A DNA stretch of 64,000 nt from Streptomyces sp. MJM8645 (GTDB lineage: Bacteria; Actinomycetota; Actinomycetes; Streptomycetales; Streptomycetaceae), in the NCBI RefSeq assembly GCF_001625365.1, contig NZ_LJJF01000001.1:4599001-4663000 (forward strand). Direction: 5' to 3'. The translations under genes and the position numbers were made by a program. Positions 52,991 through 61,585 of the stretch are shown here, piece after piece. Numbering within the stretch: position 1 is the first letter of the stretch; the number at the start of each line of letters is the position of its first letter. Below the pieces are notes generated by a model that did no database searches, was not told the DNA's origin, and was given only the letters and a program-made list of their open reading frames with translations.

Positions 52991-53473
52991 TCAGGTGCCG
53001 GGCAGTGCGCCGAGCAGGACGCCGGCGGTGAGCACCACGTAGTTGGCGAGCGTCACCGTGCTGGTGGCCATCAGGGTGGCCGCCCGGGGCTGGCGGACCA
53101 GCTGGTAGGCGATCAGGCCGGGAACGATGAACCCGAGCGTCTGGTTGGCGTACAGGGTGGGCAGTTCGCGCTGGAGGACCAGCATCACGGTGGCCTGCAG
53201 CAGCACGCCGATCAGCACCACGGCGGCGAACAGCCGCTTGCCGTACAGGATCACCAGCTTCTGGACCACCCGGGTGGCGAGGTAGGTCAGCACCGTCACG
53301 CCGATCACGATGGCCACCCGCTGGAGGTCCTCGACCAGGGTGAGGGCCAGCCAGCCGGGGGTGATCATGCCGCCGGGGGAGAGGTTGGTGGTCAGGTAGC
53401 AGACGAGCGAGAAGACCAGGCCGAGCGCGATGCCGATGGCGGCGATCTCGGGGGTGAGCTCGGTGGGGATCAC
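52991..53473 (-). CDS. pgsC: Poly-gamma-glutamate synthase subunit PgsC/CapC-like
   Basis: A 160-residue integral membrane protein with about five hydrophobic segments. The N-terminal 'ALGLVFSLVCYLTTNLSPGG' and 'MITPGWLALTLVED' match PgsC/CapC, including the conserved Gly-Gly-x-x-x-Pro region. It starts with GTG inside the pgsB stop region (4-bp overlap), the usual coupling of the pgsBC pair. A much longer in-frame reading extends upstream but is only the antisense-free shadow of pgsB and the HAMP gene. Confidence 0.82.
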   Translation of the reverse strand: MIPTELTPEIAAIGIALGLVFSLVCYLTTNLSPGGMITPGWLALTLVEDLQRVAIVIGVTVLTYLATRVVQKLVILYGKRLFAAVVLIGVLLQATVMLVLQRELPTLYANQTLGFIVPGLIAYQLVRQPRAATLMATSTVTLANYVVLTAGVLLGALPGT

Positions 53474-54819
53474 TGCTGGTCTCCGTGGTGGGGGGTGCGG
53501 GGGTGGGGCTCGAACCAGGAGTCGGGGAGCGGTTCGGGGTGGTGGACGGGCTGGTACGCGGAGTCGTACACCGGCTCGGGGTAGAGCGGTTCGGGCTCGT
53601 GGTACGGGAGTTCGGGGGCGTCGGGCGCGTCCGGGGCCTCGTCGGGGGCGAGCCGGGACAGCTCCTCCAGGAACAGTTCGCCCTGGCCGTGGATGTTGCC
53701 GACGGCCACCAGCGAGGAGTCCGGCCCGAGTTCGGCCAGCAGGTCGGCGGTGAGCCGGGCCGGGTCGCGCCTGTCGCCGCCGAGGTCGACCACCCGGCCG
53801 GACCACCCGGCGGGGATGCCGTCCCGGGCGCTCCTGGTGGGGCGGCCGATCAGGAATACGGCGTCCGGGTCGAGCTCGGGCACGATCTGGCCCATCTGGC
53901 CGTTGCGCTCCACCCGGTCCGGGCGGCAGTTGATCACCACGTTGAGCGGGCGGTGGATCGCGCCCAGGCCCTCCAGCTGGCGGACGTTCATCAGCGTGGA
54001 CTCGGGGTCGTTGGCGGCGAAGACGTTGGCGAAGCGCAGCCGCTTGCCGTCCTCGGTGCGGTAGCGCTCGACGGACAGCACGCCCGGGTCCGGCGGGGCC
54101 GCCCACATGCCCTGCAGCGCGGTCCGCCGCTCCACGCCGAGGAGTTCGGCGACGGCCAGGGCGATCGCCACGTTCTCCTTGAAGGTGAACCAGCTGAACC
54201 CGCGCAGCTCCTCGTCGGTGACCGACTCCGGGTCCACCACGATCAGTTCGCAGTCGCGCCGGGCCGCCTCCGCGCGCAGGATGTGCGCGCGCTCCTGCTC
54301 GGCGGTGACGCACACCCCGCCGACCGGCATCGAGCGGGACAGCGAGCGGGCGACGTCGTCCAGGGTCGGGCCCATCTCGGCGAGGTGGTCCTCGCGGACG
54401 TTGCACAGCACGCCGATGGTGGAGCGGATCAGCTTGGTCTGGTTGACCTCCTGGAGCGCCGGCATGACGGCCATGCACTCGATCACCAGGGCGTCCGGCC
54501 GGTAGGTGGCGGCGCGGCGGACGATGCCGATCTGCTCGACCACATTGGCGATGCCGAACTTGCGGTAGACCGGCTCCTCGGTGGCGTCCGGATGGATGAA
54601 CCGGGCCGCCGTGCCGGTGGTCTTGGCGACCGTCACCAGCCCGCCGCCGCGCAGCGCGCCCGCGCAGAGCCGGGTGATCGAGCTCTTGCCGCGGATGCCG
54701 TTGACCAGCACCCGGGTCGGGATCTGTTCCAGCGCGGCGAAGTGCCGGCGCTGCTCGACGATGCCGGCCACCAGCAGCACGGCGCAGCACACCAGCAGCA
54801 CGACGTAGAGGAAGAGCAC
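53470..54819 (-). CDS. pgsB: Poly-gamma-glutamate synthase ligase subunit PgsB/CapB
   Basis: A 449-residue amide ligase of the Mur-ligase-like family that polymerises glutamate (or a related amino acid) through gamma-linkages using ATP. One N-terminal transmembrane helix (~2-20) is followed by the P-loop variant 'VNGIRGKSSITRLCAG' (GxRGKSS), 'AKTTGTAARFIHPDATEEPV', 'CNVREDHLAEMGPT' and 'NVFAANDPEST'. The C-terminal ~70 residues are a Pro/Glu/Tyr-rich tail not found in Bacillus PgsB. It is preceded by the HAMP-protein gene (21 bp) and overlaps pgsC. No pgsA/capA gene is nearby. Confidence 0.87.
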   Translation of the reverse strand: MLFLYVVLLVCCAVLLVAGIVEQRRHFAALEQIPTRVLVNGIRGKSSITRLCAGALRGGGLVTVAKTTGTAARFIHPDATEEPVYRKFGIANVVEQIGIVRRAATYRPDALVIECMAVMPALQEVNQTKLIRSTIGVLCNVREDHLAEMGPTLDDVARSLSRSMPVGGVCVTAEQERAHILRAEAARRDCELIVVDPESVTDEELRGFSWFTFKENVAIALAVAELLGVERRTALQGMWAAPPDPGVLSVERYRTEDGKRLRFANVFAANDPESTLMNVRQLEGLGAIHRPLNVVINCRPDRVERNGQMGQIVPELDPDAVFLIGRPTRSARDGIPAGWSGRVVDLGGDRRDPARLTADLLAELGPDSSLVAVGNIHGQGELFLEELSRLAPDEAPDAPDAPELPYHEPEPLYPEPVYDSAYQPVHHPEPLPDSWFEPHPRTPHHGDQQ

Positions 54820-54840
54820 GGGAGGTCCTTCGGGCGGGGC

Positions 54841-57081
54841 TCAGCGGGCGTGCGCGGGCACGGGGACGGACTCGGGGGCGGCGGTGCGGCGGGGGCGGGC
54901 CGGTTCCTGACGGACCAGCTCCTGGCGGATCAGCTCCAGGCTCCGGGCGACGGCGCCGACCTCGTCGTGGTGGACGGGGTAGAGCACCGTCCGGCGGTCC
55001 CCGGCGGCCAGCGCCTCGGCGCTCGCCGCGAGCCGGCGCAGCGGCAGGCCGACCGCGATGAACAGCCAGCCGAGGCAGAGCGCGGCCGCGGCCAGGCCGA
55101 GCATGCCGGCCAGCACGGCCCGCCGGTCGGCCCGGTTCTCGTCCAGGTGCAGCCAGGCCACCGGGTGGGCGGTGACCACCGACCAGCCCAGCTTGGCCAC
55201 GCTGCCGTTGCCGCCGAGCGGGGCGGCGGCGAACAGCGCCGGGTCGCCGCCGCCGCGCAGCACCTCGGCGGCGGCCGACTTCCTCGCCTGGGCCAGCAGG
55301 GCCCTGGCGCGGCCCTCGGGCAGCTCGCCGAAGGAGCTGTAGCCCTCGTTGGCGGCGAGCACCCGTTGCCGGTCGTCGACCAGCCAGACCCGGCCGAGGC
55401 CGGGGCGGACCAGCAGCCCGCTGAGGAAGTCCGTCTTGAACTCGCCGATCAGCACGGGCCCGGGCGGCTCGGCGGCGCCCTCCGACTCCGCGTCGGCGGG
55501 GGCGGCGGTGAGGGCCGCGCGGGCGGCGATCCGGGGCTCCCGGCCGGAGCTGTTGAGCAGCAGCACGCCGCTCGCGCCGAGGGCCTGCGGGCCGGTGCGG
55601 TGCGGGGCGTCGCCGGCGTGCGCGAGGACCTCGCCGTTCGCGCCGAGGACGTACAGCGCGCGGTAGCGGTCGTGCTCGGTGAGGGTGGCGCGCAGCAGGG
55701 CGTCGGCCTTGCCGACGGAGGCGCCGGCGAGTTCGGGGGCGAGCGAACGCAGGTCCGCGTAGCCCTCGTTGAGCGCCTGGCGGATCCGGTCGGCGGCGGT
55801 GTCGGTGCGGTCGCGCTGGCCCGCCACCACCTGGGTGGGGACCCGTACGGTCGGGTCGTTGCCGCCCAGGAACAGCAGCGGGCCGGACCAGCCGAGCACC
55901 AGGACGGCGCACAGCGCCAGCGGCAGCGCGGTGCCGGGGCGGCGCTTCGGCGCGGCGGGGGCCGGCGGGCGGGCCGGGTCGAGGAGTTGCAGCCGCAGCT
56001 CCTCCAGGGCGCGGGCGATCCGGCCGGCCTCCCTCCGCTTCGGGCCGCGGACCGGCAGGTCGAGCCGTTCGCCGCGGGTGAGCCGGCGGGACTCCAGGAA
56101 CAGCCGCAGCAGCGGCCGCTGGAGGCTGCGGCTCAGGTACCACGCGAGCAGCAGGGCCAGGGCGAGCAGCGCGCCGGCGGCGGCCAGGCCGAGCGCGGGG
56201 TGGCGCAGGCTGCCGGGCTTGCCGTCGACGGTGCTGGTGGAGACCACGGTCAGGCCGAGCGGGGCGGCCGGGTCGTGCCCGCCCGCGGCGGCGACGGCGG
56301 CGTAGCCGGCGACCCGGCGCACGCCCTTGGCGTCCGGGCTGCCGGCCAGGCTGCCGGCGGCCGCCCCGCCGGGGGCCGGGTGCTCGCGGGCGGCGCGCTC
56401 CCGGGCGCCGGTGACCACGGCGCGGTCGGCCTCGGCGCCGAGTTCGGCGCCGGTGCTGTCCAGGACGGCGCCGGCGGCGTCGAGGACCTGGATGGTCTGT
56501 TCCTTGCGGGTCGCGATGCCGGGCAGCCGCAGGTTGTCGGAGGCGACCAGCAGGGCGCGGCCGTCGGCCTTGGTGGCGACCAGGGCGAAGGTGAGCAGCC
56601 GGGTGCCGGTGGCGGAGGGCACCAGGACGGGCGCGGGCGCGGTGTCGGTGACCCGGCTGAGGTCGAGGCCGGCCAGCGGCACGGTCTCGCCGCGGGCGGC
56701 GAGCAGCCTGCCGGTGTCGGGGCGGACCACCGCCGTGCCGCGCCACTTGTGGTACGCCTGGCCGAGCGCGGACAGCACCGCGGCCGGCTCGGCGGGCGCG
56801 GCGTCGTAGCGGGCGGCGGCCCGGCGCAGGTCGGTGGCGCTCTCGTGCAGCCCGGCGCGCAGCGAGGCCGCGGTGTCCTCGGCGGCGTACTGGTGGGACT
56901 CCCGGACGGCCTGCGGGGTGTCGTCGACGCGCAGCCCGCCGACGGCGAGCGCGGTGATGGCGGCGACGGCGAGCAGTAGCACCAGCAGCAGCGCGATGGG
57001 CGGGCGGATGCCTCCCAGCAGCGGCATGTCGGCCCGGCGGCGATAGCGGTGCTGTCGCGGCGGGTTGGGTGCCGTGCTCAC
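54841..57081 (-). CDS. Large membrane protein with two sensor-like domains and HAMP segments
   Basis: A 746-residue protein that has the layout of a duplicated signal transducer without an output domain. An N-terminal TM helix ('IALLLVLLLAVAAITALAVG') is followed by extracytoplasmic domain 1 (~60-280), a TM ('LALAAAGALLALALLLAWYL') and a HAMP-like linker. A third TM ('LPLALCAVLVLGWSGPLLFL') precedes extracytoplasmic domain 2 (~410-640, Cache-like, 'YRALYVLGANGEVLAHAGDA' and 'GRVWLVDDRQRVLAANEGYS'). A fourth TM and a C-terminal HAMP ('PLRRLAASAEALAAGDRRTV') complete it. No kinase, cyclase or phosphatase domain follows. GTG 57081 is chosen by signal quality; ATG 57027 is possible. It is the first gene of the pgsBC operon. 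Confidence 0.7.
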   Translation of the reverse strand: MSTAPNPPRQHRYRRRADMPLLGGIRPPIALLLVLLLAVAAITALAVGGLRVDDTPQAVRESHQYAAEDTAASLRAGLHESATDLRRAAARYDAAPAEPAAVLSALGQAYHKWRGTAVVRPDTGRLLAARGETVPLAGLDLSRVTDTAPAPVLVPSATGTRLLTFALVATKADGRALLVASDNLRLPGIATRKEQTIQVLDAAGAVLDSTGAELGAEADRAVVTGARERAAREHPAPGGAAAGSLAGSPDAKGVRRVAGYAAVAAAGGHDPAAPLGLTVVSTSTVDGKPGSLRHPALGLAAAGALLALALLLAWYLSRSLQRPLLRLFLESRRLTRGERLDLPVRGPKRREAGRIARALEELRLQLLDPARPPAPAAPKRRPGTALPLALCAVLVLGWSGPLLFLGGNDPTVRVPTQVVAGQRDRTDTAADRIRQALNEGYADLRSLAPELAGASVGKADALLRATLTEHDRYRALYVLGANGEVLAHAGDAPHRTGPQALGASGVLLLNSSGREPRIAARAALTAAPADAESEGAAEPPGPVLIGEFKTDFLSGLLVRPGLGRVWLVDDRQRVLAANEGYSSFGELPEGRARALLAQARKSAAAEVLRGGGDPALFAAAPLGGNGSVAKLGWSVVTAHPVAWLHLDENRADRRAVLAGMLGLAAAALCLGWLFIAVGLPLRRLAASAEALAAGDRRTVLYPVHHDEVGAVARSLELIRQELVRQEPARPRRTAAPESVPVPAHAR

Positions 57082-57146
57082 GGGGCCTCGTTCTTCTCGG
57101 GGCTCGGCGCACCTGTCCCCGGGAGGTCCGCCGGCCTTCTCGTCGG

Positions 57147-57173
57147 TCAAGCACTGATCAAGAGTTGGTCAAG
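57147..57173. promoter_or_regulatory. Three TCAAG direct repeats at 11-bp spacing
   Basis: TCAAG occurs at 57147, 57158 and 57169, exactly one helical turn apart (context GGTCAAG / GATCAAG / GGTCAAG). It lies in the 246-base divergent region between the pgs operon and the gene at 57328, 66-92 bases from the HAMP-gene start. Such spacing is typical of OmpR-family regulator sites; no regulator is assigned. Confidence 0.4.
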
Positions 57174-57327
57174 CCGGAACAGCGTACGAAGGAGATTTCG
57201 AAAAGTTGTCACGTTTCGGTGTCGATCGGATGCCGCTTGGAGATCTCTTTCCGCGAACCGGGCGTGGTGCGCGGCCCCGGGCGGCCCCCGGTGGTCCGCG
57301 GCGGGCGGCACGGTAGGTTCGACGGCC

Positions 57328-58317
57328 ATGGAGACTCGGGGTTCGCGACGCCCGTTGCTGCTGTCGGCGGCGGTGCTGCTGGTGCTGGCGGCGCTCGCGG
57401 CGGTGCTGACGCTGGCCGTGCGCGGCTCCGCCGAGCGGCCGGCGGCGGGCGCTGCGGCGGGCGCCCCGGTGGGCCGGAGCGGACCGACCGGGCCCGCCCC
57501 GGTGGACCTGGCGGCCCTGGTCGACGGGTACACCGCCGGGTTCACCGCAGGCGGCCCGTACACCGCGCCGGACGCCGGGCAGCGCCGGGCGATCGCCGAC
57601 GGCGTGCTCGGCGCGCTGGACGGGCAGGCCGAGCAGGCCGGGCGCTCGCTGGCGCGGGTCGGCTACCGGCTCACCGAGTTCACCGAGGCGGCGACCGGCC
57701 GCCGGGTGGCGGAGATCGCCGACGGCACGGACGCCGAGGGCCGCGGCTGGGGCCGGGTCTACCTGGACCTCTCGGCCCGGACGGGCTGGTCCGTGCAGGT
57801 GCCCCACCCGGTCTCGGACGCCCGTACCGAGGCGCTCGGGGTGGACCTCTTCCGGGCCGCGCCGGGCGGGGTGCTGGTGCTCGCCGGGGCGCACCGCCGG
57901 GCCGGGGCGGACGGCGCCTCGGACGTCGCGCACCGCGCCGACACGGTCTTCGCGGCGGTGGTCGAGGCGCTCACCGGGCGCGGCCTGCCCGGCATCCAGG
58001 TGCACGGCTTCGACGAGGGCAGCCTGCCCGGGCAGGACGCGGTGGTCTCCAGCGGCGCCGGCCAGCCGGGCCCGGCCGCCGAGCTGACCGCCACCGGGCT
58101 GGGGAAGGCCGGGTACGCGGCCTGCCGGGCCTGGCGGGAGAAGTGCGGGCAGCTCGGGGGCACCACCAACGTCGAGGGCCGGTTCGCGGCCGGGCTCGGC
58201 GTGCCGTGGCTGCACGTCGAGCTGGGCAACGGGCTGCGCACCGAGCCGGCCCGCCGCGCGGCGGTGGCCGGGGTGCTGGCGCAGACGGCCCGCGGCTGGG
58301 CCGCGGGCCAGAGCTAG
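57328..58317 (+). CDS. Membrane-anchored putative amidohydrolase-like protein
   Basis: A 329-residue protein with an uncleaved N-terminal helix or signal ('PLLLSAAVLLVLAALAAVLT') and an extracellular domain. It shows spaced His/Asp/Glu motifs 'VQVPHPVSDARTEALG', 'LVLAGAHRR', 'SDVAHRADTVFAAVVEAL' and 'VPWLHVELGNGLRT', a pattern of zinc amidohydrolases (N-formylglutamate amidohydrolase or poly-gamma-glutamate hydrolase-like). The family match is tentative. It is divergent from the pgsBC operon and followed by a convergent gamma-glutamylcyclotransferase gene, which suggests a role with a gamma-glutamyl polymer (inference). Confidence 0.5.
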   Translation: METRGSRRPLLLSAAVLLVLAALAAVLTLAVRGSAERPAAGAAAGAPVGRSGPTGPAPVDLAALVDGYTAGFTAGGPYTAPDAGQRRAIADGVLGALDGQAEQAGRSLARVGYRLTEFTEAATGRRVAEIADGTDAEGRGWGRVYLDLSARTGWSVQVPHPVSDARTEALGVDLFRAAPGGVLVLAGAHRRAGADGASDVAHRADTVFAAVVEALTGRGLPGIQVHGFDEGSLPGQDAVVSSGAGQPGPAAELTATGLGKAGYAACRAWREKCGQLGGTTNVEGRFAAGLGVPWLHVELGNGLRTEPARRAAVAGVLAQTARGWAAGQS

Positions 58318-58328
58318 CAGGTCCAGGG

Positions 58329-58766
58329 CTAGCAGGGGCGGCGGCGCAGGTCCATCACGTAGTCGTGCGGGGCGCCGGCGCTCTCGGCGGCGTCGGCGAC
58401 CAGGCCGAGGTAGCGGGCCGCGGGCAGGCCGCCCTCGTAGTCGTTGAGCACGTACGTCCAGACCGGGGTGTCGCCGTCCAGGGTCTGCGCGCGCAGTTTG
58501 ATCTTGCGGTAGATGCCGAGCTGGACGCCCTCCCAGCGGTCCAGGCCCTCCTCGTCCATCGGCGCGACGTCGTACAGCGAGACGAAGACCTGGTCCTTCC
58601 CGTCCTCGACGACGGTGGCCAACGAGCCCTCCCAGCCGAGCTGTTCACCGCCGAAGGTGAGCCGCCAGCCGTCCAGCCACCCGGTGCCGCGCAGTGGTGA
58701 GTGCGGGGCGCGGCGGGTCATCTGCCGTGCATCGAGGTTGGTGGCATACGCGGCGTAAAGGGGCAT
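58329..58766 (-). CDS. Gamma-glutamylcyclotransferase family protein
   Basis: A 145-residue protein of the GGCT/AIG2-like fold. The N-terminal 'MPLYAAYATNLDARQMTRRA' corresponds to the Y-G-S-N-L substrate loop (here YATNL), and the catalytic-Glu neighbourhood is 'VSLYDVAPMDEEGLDRWEGV'. Members release 5-oxoproline from gamma-glutamyl amines or peptides. The start at ATG 58766 gives the usual length. Its position beside the pgs locus makes gamma-glutamyl turnover plausible but unproven. Confidence 0.78.
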   Translation of the reverse strand: MPLYAAYATNLDARQMTRRAPHSPLRGTGWLDGWRLTFGGEQLGWEGSLATVVEDGKDQVFVSLYDVAPMDEEGLDRWEGVQLGIYRKIKLRAQTLDGDTPVWTYVLNDYEGGLPAARYLGLVADAAESAGAPHDYVMDLRRRPC

Positions 58767-58865
58767 GGGGGGAAGACTAGCCCGGTGGATGGACGGTCCG
58801 CGGCGACTGGGCGATCGCACAGAAGCCCGGACCCCGGCGTGGCGGCGTTCCCGGCGTGCGGGACA

Positions 58866-60314
58866 ATGGTGCACGTGACTCGGATCGTGATCATCGGTGG
58901 CGGACCCGGCGGCTACGAGGCTGCGCTGGTGGCCGCGCAGCTCGGCGCGGAGGTGACCGTCGTCGACCGCGACGGTCTGGGCGGATCGGCGGTGCTCACC
59001 GACTGCGTGCCGTCGAAGACCCTGATCGCGACCGCGGAGGTGATGACCACCTTCGACAGCTCGTACGAGGAGCTGGGCATCACCGTCGCGCAGGACGAGG
59101 CCGCGGACGCGGCCAAGGTCATCGGCGTGGACCTGGGCAAGGTCAACCGCCGTGTGAAGCGACTGGCGATCGCGCAGTCCCACGACATCACCCAGTCGGT
59201 CACCCGGGCCGGGGTCACCGTGCTGCGCGGCCGCGGCCGGCTCGGCGGCGGCGGGCAGGCGGTGGACGGCTCCCGCGAGGTGCTGGTGGACGCGCCGGAC
59301 GGCACCGTCCAGTCGCTGCGCGCCGACGCGGTGCTGATCGCCACCGGCGCCCACCCCCGCGAACTGCCGGACGCCCAGCCGGACGGCGAGCGGATCCTCA
59401 CCTGGACCCAGGTGTACGACCTGGAGGAGTTGCCCCGCGAGCTGATCGTGGTCGGCTCCGGTGTGACCGGCGCGGAGTTCGCGGGTGCCTACCAGGCGCT
59501 CGGCTCCAAGGTCACCCTGGTCTCCTCGCGCGACCGGGTGCTGCCGGGTGAGGACCCGGACGCCGCCGAGGTGCTGGAGGACGTCTTCCGCCGCCGCGGC
59601 ATGAACGTGATGGGCCGCTCGCGCGCCGAGAGCGTCAAGCGGATCGGCGACCGGGTCGAGGTGGCCCTCGCCGACGGCAAGGTGATCGAGGGCACGCACT
59701 GCCTGATGGCGGTCGGCTCGATCCCCAACACCGCGCAGATGGGCCTGGAGGAGGCCGGGGTCAAGCTCAACGACTGGGGCCAGATCCAGGTCGACCGGGT
59801 CTCCCGCACCAGCGCCCCGGGCGTCTACGCGGCCGGCGACTGCACCGGCGTCTTCATGCTCGCCTCGGTGGCGGCCATGCAGGGCCGGATCGCGATGTAC
59901 CACGCGCTCGGCGACGCGGTGCAGCCGCTGAACCTGAAGACCGTCGCCTCCAACGTCTTCACCGACCCGGAGATCGCCACCGTCGGCTACACCGCGGCCG
60001 ATGTGGAGTGCGGCAAGATGGACGCGGTCGTGGTCAAGCTGCCGCTGCGCGGCAACCCGCGGGCGAAGATGCAGGGCATCCGGGACGGCTTCGTGAAGCT
60101 GTTCTGCCGCCCGGGCACCGGCATCGTGGTGGGCGGCGTGGTCGTCGCCCCGCGGGCCAGCGAGCTCATCCACCCGATCGCGCTCGCGGTGGACGCCAAT
60201 CTGACCGTCGAACAGGTGGCCAGCGCCTTCACCGTCTACCCGTCGGTCTCCGGCTCGACCGCCGAGGCCGCCCGGCAGCTGCACATCCGCAAGCGGGTCG
60301 AGAGCGAATCCTGA
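58866..60314 (+). CDS. lpdA: NAD(P)H-quinone dehydrogenase, LpdA-like flavoprotein disulfide reductase
   Basis: A 482-residue flavoprotein of the pyridine nucleotide-disulfide reductase family: FAD site 'IVIIGGGPGGYEAALVAAQL', NAD(P) site 'ELIVVGSGVTGAEFAGAYQA', 'YAAGDCTGVFMLASVAAMQG' and the C-terminal dimerisation domain. The redox region reads 'GGSAVLTDCVPSKTL': the first Cys of the CxxxxC pair is missing, as in M. tuberculosis LpdA (Rv3303c), which reduces quinones rather than disulfides. The start could be ATG 58866 or GTG 58875. It is followed by a terminator. Confidence 0.88.
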   Translation: MVHVTRIVIIGGGPGGYEAALVAAQLGAEVTVVDRDGLGGSAVLTDCVPSKTLIATAEVMTTFDSSYEELGITVAQDEAADAAKVIGVDLGKVNRRVKRLAIAQSHDITQSVTRAGVTVLRGRGRLGGGGQAVDGSREVLVDAPDGTVQSLRADAVLIATGAHPRELPDAQPDGERILTWTQVYDLEELPRELIVVGSGVTGAEFAGAYQALGSKVTLVSSRDRVLPGEDPDAAEVLEDVFRRRGMNVMGRSRAESVKRIGDRVEVALADGKVIEGTHCLMAVGSIPNTAQMGLEEAGVKLNDWGQIQVDRVSRTSAPGVYAAGDCTGVFMLASVAAMQGRIAMYHALGDAVQPLNLKTVASNVFTDPEIATVGYTAADVECGKMDAVVVKLPLRGNPRAKMQGIRDGFVKLFCRPGTGIVVGGVVVAPRASELIHPIALAVDANLTVEQVASAFTVYPSVSGSTAEAARQLHIRKRVESES

Positions 60315-60335
60315 ACCTCCGGCGCACAGTTGAGG

Positions 60336-60359
60336 GCGGCTGCCGATCGGCGGCCGCCT
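60336..60359 (+). terminator. lpdA terminator
   Basis: An 11-bp stem (60336-60346 with 60349-60359, one G-T wobble; the innermost pairs would open into a loop) followed by TTTT, 22 bases after the lpdA stop. Confidence 0.85.
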
Positions 60360-60514
60360 TTTGCGCAGGAGTGATCGTCACCCGGACGGCGGGCGCAGTC
60401 CCGGGCTGCTGACGGCGCGTATTGTACGGTCACGCGCCGCTCTTGCGTGAGCAATTCCAGCTACTAGCTGCAAACGCCTGAAAGCAGACGGTCACGCAGG
60501 TTACCGTCGGTTCT

Positions 60515-61506
60515 GTGTTTGCAGCAGAACGTCGCCAGTTGATCCTCGAAATGGTGCGCGCCAACGGAGCGGTCTCGCTCCGGGAGTTGGCCCGCGTCGT
60601 CCAGACCTCCGAAGTGACCGTGCGCCGCGACGTACGGGCACTGGAGGCAGAAGGGCTCCTCGACCGCCGGCACGGCGGCGCGGTGCTCCCCGGCGGCTTC
60701 AGCCGCGAACCCGGCTACCCGCAGAAGACCCACCTCTCCGCGGCGGAGAAGAGCGCCATCGCCGACCTCGCCGCCGGCCTGGTGGAGGAGGGGGACGCGG
60801 TGGTGGTCGGCGCCGGCACCACCACCCAGGAGCTGGCCCGCAGGCTGGCCAGGGTGCCCGGCCTCACCGTGGTCACCAACTCGCTGCTGGTCGCCCAGGC
60901 GCTGGCGCACGCCAACCGGGTGGAGGTGGTGATGACCGGCGGCACCCTGCGGGGTTCCAACTACGCGCTGGTCGGCAGCGGTGCCGAGCAGTCCCTGCAC
61001 GGGCTGAGGGTCTCCAAGGCCTTCATCTCCGGCAGCGGGCTGACCGCCGAGCGGGGCCTGTCCACCGCCAACATGCTGTCCGCGAGCGTGGACCGGGCGC
61101 TGGTGCAGTCGGCCAACGAGGTCATCGTCCTCGCCGACCACACCAAGCTCGGCGCGGACTCCATGTTCCAGACCGTGCCCACCGAGAACATCACCCGGCT
61201 GGTCACGGACGAGCAGGCGACCGCCGACGACGGCACCGCCCGGCAACTCGACGCGATCGCCGACTGCGGGGTGCAGATCGACCTGGCGCCGCTCGGCGCC
61301 GCCCCACCGGGGACGCCCCGGTGCACGGCACCGGCAGCGGGCCCGTCCACCAGACCCAGCCCGGCCCGCTGGCGCGCCGCCCCGCCCCGCCCCCCGGCGG
61401 CGCCCCGCTGCCCGGCCAGCGCCGGCCGGGCGCGCACGGAGGTCCGGGCGGTCCGGGCGGCCTGCCGGCCAGGCTGGCCGAGCTGGGCCTCCCGCGCGGG
61501 CGCTGA
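60515..61506 (+). CDS. DeoR/GlpR-family regulator with apparent C-terminal frameshift
   Basis: A sugar-phosphate-responsive repressor type. The DeoR HTH is at residues 5-57 ('RRQLILEMVRANGAVSLREL', 'SEVTVRRDVRALEAEGLLDR') and a DeoRC effector domain at ~75-235 ('VVVGAGTTTQELARRLARV', 'VMTGGTLRGSNYALVG', 'EVIVLADHTKLGADS'). After ~residue 260 this frame has no stop until 63421, deep inside the opposite carboxylase gene. A shift to the -1 frame near 61285-61320, a C/G-run region, reaches a stop at 61504-61506 just before a hairpin. The end given assumes that shift. Both functional domains are complete before it. Confidence 0.7.
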
Positions 61507-61507
61507 G

Positions 61508-61563
61508 GGCCCGTACCGCCGCGCGAACGCGGCCGGCCCGCACCCCCGAGGGGGGTACGGGCC
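61508..61563. terminator. Branched hairpin between the DeoR regulator and carboxylase genes
   Basis: An outer 10-bp stem (61508-61517 with 61554-61563) encloses a perfect inner hairpin GCCGCG-CGAA-CGCGGC (61518-61533) and a CCCCC/GGGGG pairing. It lies between convergent genes and supports the regulator gene ending at 61506. Confidence 0.75.
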
Positions 61564-61585
61564 GGCCGGTGCTCCAGGGAGCGCG

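Noticed and set aside
52991..57154. A 1387-codon leftward frame spanning pgsC, pgsB and the HAMP gene
   Set aside because: Only its last 160 codons (PgsC) resemble a protein; the remainder is an Arg/Pro-rich off-frame reading of the two upstream genes, which are well supported in other frames.
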